Assembly: GCF_025950235.1 (NCBI RefSeq)
Contig: NZ_JAPDDT010000005.1
Span: 310,001 to 374,000, forward strand
Direction: 5' to 3'
Source of the DNA: Luteolibacter arcticus
Lineage (GTDB): Bacteria; Verrucomicrobiota; Verrucomicrobiia; Verrucomicrobiales; Akkermansiaceae
DNA: 64,000 bases
Below the pieces are notes generated by a model. It saw nothing but the letters and a program-made list of their open reading frames with translations. It was not told the origin of the DNA and ran no database searches. A program made the translations under genes and the position numbers. Each line of letters begins with the position of its first letter. The first letter of the stretch is position 1. Below are positions 55,952 through 63,976 of this stretch, piece by piece.

Positions 55952-57064
55952 ATGAAACGCCTCGCCCTCCTTCTTCTCGCCTCGCAGGTCCACGCCAAGG
56001 AACCCGAAGTACCAAACCCGCAGTACTTGCCGGTCACCGAGCAGATCCACGCGCTCGTTGCCAAGAAGGGCGACTCCCCGGCCGCCGCCGCGGAGATGAA
56101 GGCCTACACGGAAAAGGTGCCGCTCGCGAATGACGGCACCTTCGACCTGGTGCCCGTGCCCGCCGGTGAGTTCACCATCGGCTCTCCTTCCGCGGAAGCC
56201 GGTCGCAAGGACAACGAAGGCCCGCAGGTGAAGCTCGCGATTGATCCCTTCTGGATCGGCAAGTGCGAGATGACCTGGGACATCTACCGTGCCTTCATGG
56301 AAAACGGCAAGGCGCGCAACAAGGATGGCACGCTCAACCGCGACTCTGACCTGATGACCCCGGAAGCGCCGGTGGCGAAGGATGGCGAAACCCTGGTGGA
56401 CGTCGTCAGCCAGCCGACTCCACCTTACGTGCCGATGCACTTCAGCATGGGCGACGGCTACGGTGCGGGTTGGCCGGCCATCGCGATGACCCATCACGCC
56501 GCCAGCAAGTTCTGCGAGTGGCTCAGCGCCCAGACCGGTCACTACTACCGCCTGCCGACCGAGGCCGAGTGGGAATACGCCTGCCGCGCCGGCACCACCA
56601 CCGCCTATTCCTTCGGCGACGATCCTTCCCAGCTCGGTGACTACGGCTGGTCCATGGCGAATGCCGACTACACCTACCAGAAGGTCGGCCTGAAGAAGCC
56701 GAACCCGTGGGGCATCCATGACATGCACGGCAATGTCTCCGAGTGGTGCCTGGATGCCTATCTCCCCGACGCCTACGCGAAGTGGGAAGCCGGCGCGACG
56801 AACCCGTGGCACCCGGCGGTCAACCGCTACCCGCACGTGACCCGTGGCGGTCACTACTTCGACGGGGGCCCGGAGACGCTGCGCTCCGCCGCCCGCGTGC
56901 CGTCCGATCCTTCGTGGAAGGCGATCGACCCGCAGAACCCGAAGTCGCTCTGGTACCTCACGAGCTGCCAGTACATCGGCCTCCGCGTCGTCCGCCCGAT
57001 GAAGGTGCCGGACGTGAAGGAGATGCATCGCATGTGGAACACCGGCCCCGGGCCAACCGAGTGA
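55952..57064 (+). CDS. Secreted FGE/SUMF1-fold protein
   Basis: The product has 370 residues from the ATG at 55952, chosen for the signal peptide (KRLALLLLASQVHA). After a ~70-residue N-terminal part, the formylglycine-generating-enzyme fold is clear: VPAGEFTIGSP, YRLPTEAEWEYACRAGTTTAY, PWGIHDMHGNVSEWC and a closing GLRVVRP. In true sulfatase-activating enzymes an RGGSW..C....CR stretch carries the copper-binding cysteines. Here it reads RGGHYFDGGPETLRSAAR and has no Cys, so sulfatase activation is unlikely. Non-catalytic members bind ligands or partner proteins. A truncated second copy follows at 57293. Confidence 0.87.
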   Translation: MKRLALLLLASQVHAKEPEVPNPQYLPVTEQIHALVAKKGDSPAAAAEMKAYTEKVPLANDGTFDLVPVPAGEFTIGSPSAEAGRKDNEGPQVKLAIDPFWIGKCEMTWDIYRAFMENGKARNKDGTLNRDSDLMTPEAPVAKDGETLVDVVSQPTPPYVPMHFSMGDGYGAGWPAIAMTHHAASKFCEWLSAQTGHYYRLPTEAEWEYACRAGTTTAYSFGDDPSQLGDYGWSMANADYTYQKVGLKKPNPWGIHDMHGNVSEWCLDAYLPDAYAKWEAGATNPWHPAVNRYPHVTRGGHYFDGGPETLRSAARVPSDPSWKAIDPQNPKSLWYLTSCQYIGLRVVRPMKVPDVKEMHRMWNTGPGPTE

Positions 57065-57077
57065 ACCGCGCCCGATG

Positions 57078-57193
57078 ACCGCGGCGCAGCCGCCCTTGGA
57101 CTGCTGCGATTGTTCGCAGCTTTTGAGTGAACGGTGAGGATCGCCGCTCACTTGGAGTGAAGCGATCATGTTGTATCGCTTCTGTCCGCCTGG
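57078..57193 (+). repeat. 116-bp downstream repeat, copy 1
   Basis: The 116 bases after the FGE-fold gene match 57670-57785 without gaps at 105/116 positions. It contains hairpins such as CTGCGA..TCGCAG and AAGCGAT..ATCGCTT. Its first part (57092-57123) also recurs inverted at 57811-57842. Confidence 0.8.
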
Positions 57194-57292
57194 GAAAACT
57201 TTGAGTGAAAGGAGAGGGACGCCTGTTAGATCGTTATCCTTCTCCACTCCGCGACCTCCGCGCCTCTTCGGCCGACTCCACCAACCCCGGAG

Positions 57293-57656
57293 ATGAAAAG
57301 GATCACTCCCCTTGTTCGTTTCCTTCACGTGAGACACCTCGTCCTTCTTCTCGCGCTGCCGGCCCAAGCCGAGCAGCCCGAAGTACTAAATCCACAGTAC
57401 TTTCCCGTCACCGGGCAGATCCACGCGCTCGTTGCCAAGAAGGGCGATTCCCCGGCCGTCGCCGCGGAGATGAAGGCATATACCGAGAAGGTTCCGCGCG
57501 CGAACGATGGCACCTTCGATCTGGTGCCCGTGCCTGGCGGCGAGTTCACCATCGGCTCCCCTTCCACGGAGGCCGGCCGCAAGGACAACGATGAAGGTGC
57601 CCGACGTGAAGGAGATGCACCGGCTATGGAACACCGGCCCGGGACGGCTGGAGTGA
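57293..57656 (+). pseudogene. Decayed copy of the FGE-fold gene with a large internal deletion
   Basis: The first ~100 codons from the ATG at 57293 follow the gene at 55952 closely: signal peptide, NPQYFPVTGQIHALVAKKGD, then DGTFDLVPVPGGEFTIGSPS. After GRKDN the sequence jumps to the part matching the last ~65 bases of the intact gene (from about 56998). About 782 bases are missing relative to the intact gene, and a 2-base GA shared by both ends marks the joint. Because 782 is not a multiple of three, the tail is out of frame. The whole FGE fold is lost. The following 116 bases match the downstream flank of the intact gene, so the duplication included flanking DNA. Confidence 0.85.
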
Positions 57657-57669
57657 GCTGCGCGGGATA

Positions 57670-57785
57670 ACCGCGGCGCAGCCGCCCTTGGACTGCTGCG
57701 ATGATTCGCAGCTTTTGAGTGAAGGGAGAGGCTCGCCGCTCACTCGGAGTGAAGCGATCACGCAGGATCGCTTCCGTCCGCCTGG
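57670..57785 (+). repeat. 116-bp downstream repeat, copy 2
   Basis: Second copy of 57078-57193 (105/116 identical, no gaps), directly after the decayed FGE copy. Here the AAGCGATC/GATCGCTT stem is a perfect 8 bp. Confidence 0.8.
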
Positions 57786-57810
57786 AGAAACCGCCGCACC
57801 CTGCATTCGG

Positions 57811-57842
57811 AAAGCTGCGAACAATCGCAGCAGTCCGAGGGC
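57811..57842 (-). repeat. 32-bp inverted arm of the downstream repeat
   Basis: The reverse complement of this stretch matches 57092-57123 at 31/32 positions. With the direct copy at 57683-57715 it forms a long-range inverted repeat. Confidence 0.75.
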
Positions 57843-57908
57843 CTTCGGCTTTCATCGGTTATCTCCGCAAGGGCCTGCCTGGGGCGCGGTCCAGGCCATG
57901 CCGCCACC

Positions 57909-58655
57909 TCACCGGCCTTTGGGCTTCACCCGGATCTGCACGTGCTTGTCCTTCCGCGATAGCTCGAACAGGCCGATGGCCTCCAGCAGGTCGCTCAGCT
58001 TTCCGTAGCCGTAGTTCCGCGAGTCGAAGTCGGGCATCAGCTTGGAAAGATGGGTCCCCACGAGGCCGAGCGACGCCCACTCGCTTTCCTCGCCGGTGGC
58101 GGAGTCGATGGCCATGCGGATGCGCTTCACCAGCTTGTCGTCCTTGCGGAGATCGGCTCCCGCCTTTTTCCCCTTCCCCTCGCTACCGGTGCCTGCCGTG
58201 TCGGAGGCGACTTGGATGACTTCGGTGTAGATGAACTTGTCGCAGGCGGCGACGAATGGCTTGGGCGTCTTCTTCTCTCCGAAGCCGAGGACCATCAGCC
58301 CCTGTTCGCGAATCCGGGCGGCGAGACGGGTGAAATCGCTGTCGCTGGTGACCAGGCAGAAGCCCGAGAAGCGGCCGGTGTAGAGCAGGTCCATGGCGTC
58401 GATGATCATCGCGCTGTCGGTGGAGTTCTTGCCCGTGGTGTAGCTGAACTGCTGGATCGGCTGGATGGAATGTTCGAGCAGAGGTGCCTTCCAGCTCTTG
58501 AGTTGCTCGGAGGTCCAGTTGCCGTAGATCCGCTTGACGCTCGCGGTGCCATAGGTCGCGACCTCGGTGAGCACCGCGGCGATGACGGCGGCCGAGGCAT
58601 TGTCCGCATCGATCAGCACGGCGAGGGGCTTGGCGACGGAGGTGCTTTCAGACAT
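57909..58655 (-). CDS. NYN-domain nuclease-like protein with C-terminal OST-HTH/LOTUS domain
   Basis: The product has 248 residues from the ATG at 58655; starts further upstream would run into the next gene's terminator. The PIN-like NYN domain (LabA/DUF88 type) covers about residues 9-150, with the acidic residues expected for metal binding: Asp16 and Asp18 in LIDADNAS, Asp80 in NSTDSAMIIDAMDLL, and Asp105/Asp107 in LVTSDSDFTRL. A charged linker follows, then a C-terminal winged-helix OST-HTH domain (about 171-244, with ASLGLVGTHLSKLMPDFDSRNYGY), which binds RNA in related proteins. A cytoplasmic RNA-processing or RNA-binding role is inferred. It appears to be a single-gene unit downstream of the glutaminase gene terminator. 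Confidence 0.88.
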   Translation of the reverse strand: MSESTSVAKPLAVLIDADNASAAVIAAVLTEVATYGTASVKRIYGNWTSEQLKSWKAPLLEHSIQPIQQFSYTTGKNSTDSAMIIDAMDLLYTGRFSGFCLVTSDSDFTRLAARIREQGLMVLGFGEKKTPKPFVAACDKFIYTEVIQVASDTAGTGSEGKGKKAGADLRKDDKLVKRIRMAIDSATGEESEWASLGLVGTHLSKLMPDFDSRNYGYGKLSDLLEAIGLFELSRKDKHVQIRVKPKGR

Positions 58656-58695
58656 GCGATCATCCCAGCCGCGAACGGCCGCTGGGGCAAGGCAC

Positions 58696-58727
58696 GAAAA
58701 AGGCACGGGGCGATTCACCCCGTGCCT
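58696..58727 (-). terminator. Rho-independent terminator of the glutaminase gene
   Basis: AGGCACGGGG (58701-58710) and CCCCGTGCCT (58718-58727) form a perfect 10-bp stem with a 7-base loop, followed on the minus strand by TTTTCG. It lies about 30 bases past the stop at 58759. Confidence 0.92.
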
Positions 58728-58758
58728 TGTGTTAGAATCGTCGTTGCCGAAGAAACGC

Positions 58759-61377
58759 TTACTTCTTCTCGCCCGGCTTCACCTCGACGATGCCGAGGTC
58801 AAGGTATTGGCCGCCGGTGGTCTGGAGGCAATGCACGGCGATCAGGTTCTTGCCGGGCTTCAGCGCGGCCTTGCCTTCCGGCAGCAGCGGCACCAGCGAG
58901 AAATCGGTGACGAAGCCACCGGCCGCAGCGGCGCGCACGCCATTGATGTAAACCTCGATATCCTCGTCGTAATAGACGTTGAGTGCGATGTTGTCCGGCA
59001 CGTTGCCCGGGATATTCACCTCGCGGCGGACCCAGATGTCGGAGCTGTTCCAGCGGGTGCGGACCTTGGCATTCGGCGGGCTGCCCGCGCCGAAGCCGGC
59101 GGCCCCCTTCTGCCACTTGGAATCATCGAAGCCCGTGCCGAACCACTCGCCTTCCGGGCGGGCGGTCGTGTAGCTCCACACCACGCCATCCTTCTCGGCA
59201 CCGTTCGGCACGATGGTGGTCAGCACCGGCGCGATATACTCGGGCATCGGCGCCCAGCCCTTGGCCTTGGTCACGTCGCGCTTCGCATACTTCGCCCACA
59301 GGTCCTTGTGATAGAGGGCGGGCAGGTAAACGCCACCGACCACCGGGCGGGCGGTGAAGCCGACCTTCTTGCCGCTGACGGTCTCATACCAGTCGGTCAT
59401 CGGCGAACGGTTCGGGCCTTCGTTGAGGAACTTGAAGGCCGGTGCGACCAGCGCTTCGAAGTCGGAGCGATCCTGCGTGAGCGAGGCGGTCCAGACGATC
59501 CAGTCGAGCTTGGTGTACTCCTTGCGGTTGTCGAGCGGCAGGCCGTAGACGTTCTGCTTCTTCTTGTAGAAGTCCATCTCGCTACGCAGCACTTCATCCG
59601 GGAACAGGCCCAGGCCGAGGATCTTGTCCCACACCAAGTTGTACTTCTGGCTCCAGGTGCCGGGGCGGTCGAAGGCGAGGCGGGTATGATCCCCGTCCTT
59701 CGCTTCTTTGATCCAGCGCTGGGCGAATTCCTTTGCAGTCTTCGAGTAGCTGGCGGCCTTCTCACTCTCACCGCGCATCTCGCACATCTTTGCAAAGGCA
59801 CCGAGTGCGCAGATCGCCTTGGCGCTCAGGTTGACGTTGTGCGCCAGGTGACCGGCGAAGTCGTCGGTGCAGAGCTGGTTGGCGGGGTCGAAGCCTTCCT
59901 TCTTCAAGTATTCCGCCCATTGCTCGAGGCGCGGCCAGTAGAGGCTGGCATATTCGGCATTGCCTTCCATCTGCGAGACAGCGCCCATCAGGAGCAGGAC
60001 GTTGCCGCTTTCCTCGACCGGCATCTGGTTTTCCTCGGTCTTCTCGCCGCCGCCATAGACCTGGCCATTGGCATGCGGGTAGGTGCCGAGGTCATGCGGC
60101 GCGAAGGGGAATTTCCAGCGGTCGCTCTTCGCATACTCCATGAAGGGCGCAAGGAACGACTTCGCCAGCGACGGGCCGAACAGCAGGAACTGCGGGGCCA
60201 TCGGGTAGAACACGTCCGAGGTGGCGATGCAGCCGTTCGAGTGGTTCTCTTTCGAGAACTGCAGCGGCTGGCCGTTGTCATCGGCCACGAACTTGCCGGC
60301 GGCGAAGCACTGGCGGTAGGCGAGCGCGGAGAGCTTGGCGTACTTCACGCCGCCGAGCTTCTCCAGGTCTGCCATCACTTCGGCATCGAAGGTTTCGCAG
60401 CGGGCGCGCAGCTCGGAATACTCCTTCGCGGATGCGGCCAGCAGGTCCTTCGCTTCCCAACCGTCCTTGCGCCAGTAGGCCCGCAGGTTCTTGCGGTTGT
60501 ATTGGATCGCGTAGATGTCGTCGTAAGCGATCATCGCCCACTTCGAGACCGGGTCGTTGCCAACCTGGAAGGGCTTGAGTTCGAGACCCGCGCCCACGCC
60601 ATCGGCGCGGTCGGCTTCACCCGAGTCGCCCTTGCGGTAGCCGATGCCATTGCCGGCGAAGGCGATGCCCAGTTCGTTCGGCTTGCCGAAAGCGCGGCCA
60701 GCGGTGCTTTCCTCCGGCGCGGCTAGATAGAGGTAGCCCCAGTCGATGCGCTGGTCGTCTCCCGCCTTCTGGAGGACGGGCTGATCCTTCGAGCCCATGC
60801 GGACGACGGCCAGGCCATCACCGCTGGCGTCGTTCCAAGTCACGTCCTGGTCGGGCGTGTTGACGGTCAGTTCGCCGGACGCGCCGAAGAAGACGGACAC
60901 CTCATGCGGCTTGCCATCGGTCGAAACAAACTCGTACGCGAGGTAGGTGACCGGCCGGGAAAGGAGCGAGATGTCATCCGGCAACGCGGGAGTCAGGAAG
61001 GTGAGCGAGACGGAGACGCCCGCGCCTTCGAAGGTGTAGATCGTGCGCGTCGGCAGCACGGTCAGGCTCTTCTGCTTCAGCGCCGGGGCGGCGGCCGGGG
61101 TGGCACCCATCACGCGATAGGCCTTGCCATCGATCTTCACCAGGCTGGTGAGCTGCTGCTGCTTGCCGGTCCAGTGGGTGGTCTCGACGCCATTGAGCGT
61201 GTCGCCGGGCGACCAGATGCTGAAGTACGGGTCGCACGCGACCAGCGGGGTCGAGGGCGGGACGAGGTCATTTTCGCCTGCGGGCTTCGGCCGGACTTGG
61301 CCGTGCGCCAGCGTCAGGCTGAGCGCGCCGGCAGCCAGCAGCGCGGCCTTCGGGTTGAGGATGGATTGGTGTTTCAT
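58759..61377 (-). CDS. Secreted GtaA-type glutaminase family protein with C-terminal jelly-roll domain
   Basis: The product has 872 residues from the ATG at 61377, with a signal peptide (PKAALLAAGALSLTLAHG). The body follows the fungal/bacterial glutaminase A architecture (DUF4964, DUF5127, DUF4965 and DUF1793-type regions): PLVACDPYFSIWSPGD and THWTGKQQQLTSLVKIDGK at the start; NGCIATSDVFYPMAPQFLLF in the middle; and RDVTKAKGWAPMPEYIAPVL, which seems to be a domain border near 720. The last ~140 residues look like a beta-galactosidase-type jelly roll (EGEWFGTGFDDSKWQKG; DIWVRREVNIPG; VYINGV), which may bind carbohydrate. Founding members hydrolyse glutamine outside the cell; the true substrate of this fusion is open. 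It is transcribed alone. Confidence 0.87.
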   Translation of the reverse strand: MKHQSILNPKAALLAAGALSLTLAHGQVRPKPAGENDLVPPSTPLVACDPYFSIWSPGDTLNGVETTHWTGKQQQLTSLVKIDGKAYRVMGATPAAAPALKQKSLTVLPTRTIYTFEGAGVSVSLTFLTPALPDDISLLSRPVTYLAYEFVSTDGKPHEVSVFFGASGELTVNTPDQDVTWNDASGDGLAVVRMGSKDQPVLQKAGDDQRIDWGYLYLAAPEESTAGRAFGKPNELGIAFAGNGIGYRKGDSGEADRADGVGAGLELKPFQVGNDPVSKWAMIAYDDIYAIQYNRKNLRAYWRKDGWEAKDLLAASAKEYSELRARCETFDAEVMADLEKLGGVKYAKLSALAYRQCFAAGKFVADDNGQPLQFSKENHSNGCIATSDVFYPMAPQFLLFGPSLAKSFLAPFMEYAKSDRWKFPFAPHDLGTYPHANGQVYGGGEKTEENQMPVEESGNVLLLMGAVSQMEGNAEYASLYWPRLEQWAEYLKKEGFDPANQLCTDDFAGHLAHNVNLSAKAICALGAFAKMCEMRGESEKAASYSKTAKEFAQRWIKEAKDGDHTRLAFDRPGTWSQKYNLVWDKILGLGLFPDEVLRSEMDFYKKKQNVYGLPLDNRKEYTKLDWIVWTASLTQDRSDFEALVAPAFKFLNEGPNRSPMTDWYETVSGKKVGFTARPVVGGVYLPALYHKDLWAKYAKRDVTKAKGWAPMPEYIAPVLTTIVPNGAEKDGVVWSYTTARPEGEWFGTGFDDSKWQKGAAGFGAGSPPNAKVRTRWNSSDIWVRREVNIPGNVPDNIALNVYYDEDIEVYINGVRAAAAGGFVTDFSLVPLLPEGKAALKPGKNLIAVHCLQTTGGQYLDLGIVEVKPGEKK

Positions 61378-61473
61378 AGAGATCCAAACGGGTTTGGGAG
61401 AAGACGGTCACCATGGACCGATTCAGGCGCATCGTCGCCGGAAAACCGGCGGGGTTTCAGAAGCGTCGCCCTC

Positions 61474-61502
61474 TACGTCGTGAAACACGTTCTTTCTGTC
61501 AA
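61474..61502 (-). promoter_or_regulatory. Possible promoter of the glutaminase gene
   Basis: On the minus strand a perfect TTGACA (61497-61502) is followed after 17 bases by GACGTA (61474-61479), a poor -10 element. The start codon is about 97 bases downstream. Confidence 0.3.
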
Positions 61503-61538
61503 ACGAATTGCGAGCCATCACCCGGCCGCAATCCCTCG

Positions 61539-62078
61539 TTAAGGACCCGCTCTCTTGCCAAAGAATCGGAAGATCTTGCCCACGCCGGACCGGATGCCGT
61601 GGGGCTTGGTTTCGATGCTTCCGATCCGGGAATCGTGGAGGAGGATGAAGTCCACCAAGCGGAAGACCTCGGCCGCGAGCGTGGGAGAGCCGATCACCTC
61701 GTCTCGCGCGAGGGCTCGCCCCACCATTTCGCGTTTATCGTGGGGCCTGCCCTTCGCATCGATGAGCGTGAAGCCACGTTGCTCGGCGTCGTTACGATAG
61801 GTCAGGGAAATGGCGAGGCGGAGGGCCGGGTCCGCGCCGTCGCCCCATGGGCCAAGGATCAGATCGAAATTGGCCAGGTGTTCCGACACTCCGAGAGTCC
61901 AATGCACCAGATAGGCGGCGCAGGTCGGCCCATTCTCCCCGCGATGAATGAAGCCGTTAACCGAGCGGCTGTAGTGGCCACAGTGAGCGCAAGGTTCCGG
62001 CTCGCTCTCACCATTTGGCTCCAGCGTCAGCCCCGGATCCGCATCCTCGCCAGTGGTGGGTAGTTCCCCGCTCATCAT
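61539..62078 (-). CDS. Unknown cytoplasmic protein with an N-terminal Cys-rich knuckle
   Basis: The product has 179 residues from the ATG at 62078 (a second ATG is the next codon; an upstream start at 62120 is possible). The N-terminus is acidic, then CAHCGHYSRSVNGFIHRGENGPTC suggests a small zinc-binding site with two CxxC-like elements. The middle has ANFDLILGPWGDGADPALRL, and the region up to DFILLHDSRIGSIETKPHG is well ordered. There is no signal peptide or membrane helix. I do not recognise the family. It follows the RlmM-like methyltransferase on the same strand with a 50-base gap and is probably co-transcribed with it. Confidence 0.6.
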   Translation of the reverse strand: MMSGELPTTGEDADPGLTLEPNGESEPEPCAHCGHYSRSVNGFIHRGENGPTCAAYLVHWTLGVSEHLANFDLILGPWGDGADPALRLAISLTYRNDAEQRGFTLIDAKGRPHDKREMVGRALARDEVIGSPTLAAEVFRLVDFILLHDSRIGSIETKPHGIRSGVGKIFRFFGKRAGP

Positions 62079-62128
62079 GGCGAGCCTAGGGAGAGGACGG
62101 CCGGTTTCCAGCCCTCTCATGGCGGTCC

Positions 62129-63184
62129 CTAGTGCCCCGGAGCCCGCTCGAAGAACAGCGTGAACTCCTGCCGGTTGTAGGTCAGGTGCGTCTTGGCGAT
62201 CAGGGTCAGCCCCGAGGCCACCGCATACGCCTCCGCTGCCCGGATCAGCGCGAGCATGTCCTCCGGCGTGTCCGCCCCGGCGGCCTTCAGGGTGAAAACG
62301 ATCAGCCCACCGGCTTTCAGCCCGGCGGAAAGCCGCACCACCTGCCGCAGCGACACGCGCGGGTCGCCATTCATGTCACAAAGCAGGGCATCGAACTCCC
62401 CGTCGGACTTGAAATTGAAGGTATCCACGTCGCCGCGGATGAAAGTCAGTCCTGGCGCACGATCCAACCGGGGATCCAGTGCTGCCTTATCGACGGCGGT
62501 GACGCGGAACCCGCGGTCGAGCAGCTCCGCGGTCATCCCGCCCGGGCTCGCGCCCAGTTCCAGCCAATGGGCACCGGCCGGCAGGTCCGGCTGGTGGAGC
62601 TTCAGATAGTGCAGGGCCTCGGCGATCTTCGCCCCGGCCCGGCTGATCGCGGCAGCCTGGCGGATGAATTTCGTCCCGCCGGGGTAAAAGCCGTTCGCCT
62701 CCCGCGGACTCCGCATCCCGCAGAAAAGGCCCTCCTTCCCTACCAGGCAAAACAAGGTCGGCGCGGACGGGTCCTGCGCCTCGACCTCGGCTACCGGCAG
62801 CGAGGGGAAGAGCTGGAGCACCCGGCCGCGGAGATTGGTGGCGAGGTGCTTGTAGAAAGGATGCGGCGCCCCCGGCAGCAACGGCCCGGTGAACAGCGCC
62901 TGCGCACCACGGTCGCCGAACTTCTTGAGAATCCCCTGCGCCGCCTTTTCCACGAAGCCGTCCATCTTCTGCGGGCAACACGGCCAGCCGTGCTCCACCG
63001 GCAGATTCCAGCTCGTGAAAAGCGCCCGCTCCGACTCGGACAGCACCGCCGGGTCGGCGAGTTCCACCAAATGGTAGTCGCCACCCAGCATTTTCCGCGG
63101 CGTCGCACCGAGGCCCGCCAGGATCTGCGGCGCGAAAGGCGCAAAGACATCGGGAATGCGGATCAGCCAGGACGCGTGCGACAT
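62129..63184 (-). CDS. RlmM/FtsJ-like SAM-dependent RNA 2'-O-methyltransferase
   Basis: The product has 351 residues from the ATG at 63184. An N-terminal ~190-residue part (with THUMP-like or RlmM-like features) precedes the FtsJ-type Rossmann domain. WLELGASPGGMTAELLDRGF is motif I, VTAVDKAALDP binds the ribose, and LLCDMNGDP, IVFTLKAAGAD and NRQEFTLFFE supply the Asp, Lys and Glu of the K-D-K-E set. E. coli RlmM methylates C2498 of 23S rRNA; by architecture this is the nearest family I can name, but the target RNA is not proven. It is cytoplasmic and appears to lead the unit with the unknown gene at 61539. Confidence 0.78.
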   Translation of the reverse strand: MSHASWLIRIPDVFAPFAPQILAGLGATPRKMLGGDYHLVELADPAVLSESERALFTSWNLPVEHGWPCCPQKMDGFVEKAAQGILKKFGDRGAQALFTGPLLPGAPHPFYKHLATNLRGRVLQLFPSLPVAEVEAQDPSAPTLFCLVGKEGLFCGMRSPREANGFYPGGTKFIRQAAAISRAGAKIAEALHYLKLHQPDLPAGAHWLELGASPGGMTAELLDRGFRVTAVDKAALDPRLDRAPGLTFIRGDVDTFNFKSDGEFDALLCDMNGDPRVSLRQVVRLSAGLKAGGLIVFTLKAAGADTPEDMLALIRAAEAYAVASGLTLIAKTHLTYNRQEFTLFFERAPGH

Positions 63185-63232
63185 GCCCGTCTCCTGCGCC
63201 CAAGGGGCGAGCGATGGAAGGACAATTCGCCC

Positions 63233-63976
63233 TTAGCGGGCTTCTTCCGCCGGCGTTTCCACTTTCAGGTCCGAGACGGACAGCTTGCCATCGGCGTTCG
63301 GGCGCACCGTGAATCGGAGCGAAATGGATACCGAAGGGTCATCGGTTTTCGGGACCTCCGCCCACGCGGTGAGGGTCACCCGGCCTTCCTCGGTCACTGC
63401 GGGATCCGATAGCGCGACGGCGTACTTGGCCTTGAACGCGTCGGCTTTGAGCCCGTGATCCCGCTCCAGGATCCGGCGGAGCTGATCCTGCGCGACGGGC
63501 AACAGGTCCAAGGAGGCAGTGACCGCCCCTTCTGCCGAAAGTGCATAGACTCCGGCATACGCCGTGTGCCACTTCCATGACTGCATGGCCACCAGATGCT
63601 TGGCCTTCTCCGACCACGCCACGGTGCACCGCTCATGGTTGTAGGTCGCCCGCGTGCCAGGGTGCTTTCCCCGCACCAGCGCGGTCGCCCGGTCCTTCTT
63701 CAGATCGACGACGAAATTGGCGAAGCCCGGTGCCTCCGGATCCAACGAGTAGCTTCCGCCCTCCTCCTTGAAATCACTCCACGCCACCGGCTTCCCGGTG
63801 GTGAGGCCCACCGCGATGGCGAATCTTCCGTCCTTGGAAGTCGTGCCTTCCACGACTTTGCAAAACTCCGAGGCGGGAAGCTGCGTGAGATCCTTCGGGA
63901 GGATGGGGAAGTCCTCGCCGTGGCATTGGGCCGCGAGCCAGACCGCCGCCAGTCTTCCCATCATCCTAAGTTTCAC
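63233..63976 (-). CDS. Secreted protein of unknown function
   Basis: The product has 247 residues from a GTG at 63976; an in-frame ATG at 63964 is an alternative and gives a cleaner signal peptide (GRLAAVWLAAQCHG). The mature protein is mostly beta-strand-like, with DGRFAIAVGLTTGKPVAWSD, a VVDLKKDRATALVRGKHPG region and an RCTVAWSEKAKHLVAMQSWKW region. The C-terminal half has alternating charged strands (RVTLTAWAEVPKTDDPSVSI). No catalytic or binding motif is recognised. It lies 48 bases upstream of the methyltransferase on the same strand. Confidence 0.65.
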   Translation of the reverse strand: MKLRMMGRLAAVWLAAQCHGEDFPILPKDLTQLPASEFCKVVEGTTSKDGRFAIAVGLTTGKPVAWSDFKEEGGSYSLDPEAPGFANFVVDLKKDRATALVRGKHPGTRATYNHERCTVAWSEKAKHLVAMQSWKWHTAYAGVYALSAEGAVTASLDLLPVAQDQLRRILERDHGLKADAFKAKYAVALSDPAVTEEGRVTLTAWAEVPKTDDPSVSISLRFTVRPNADGKLSVSDLKVETPAEEAR

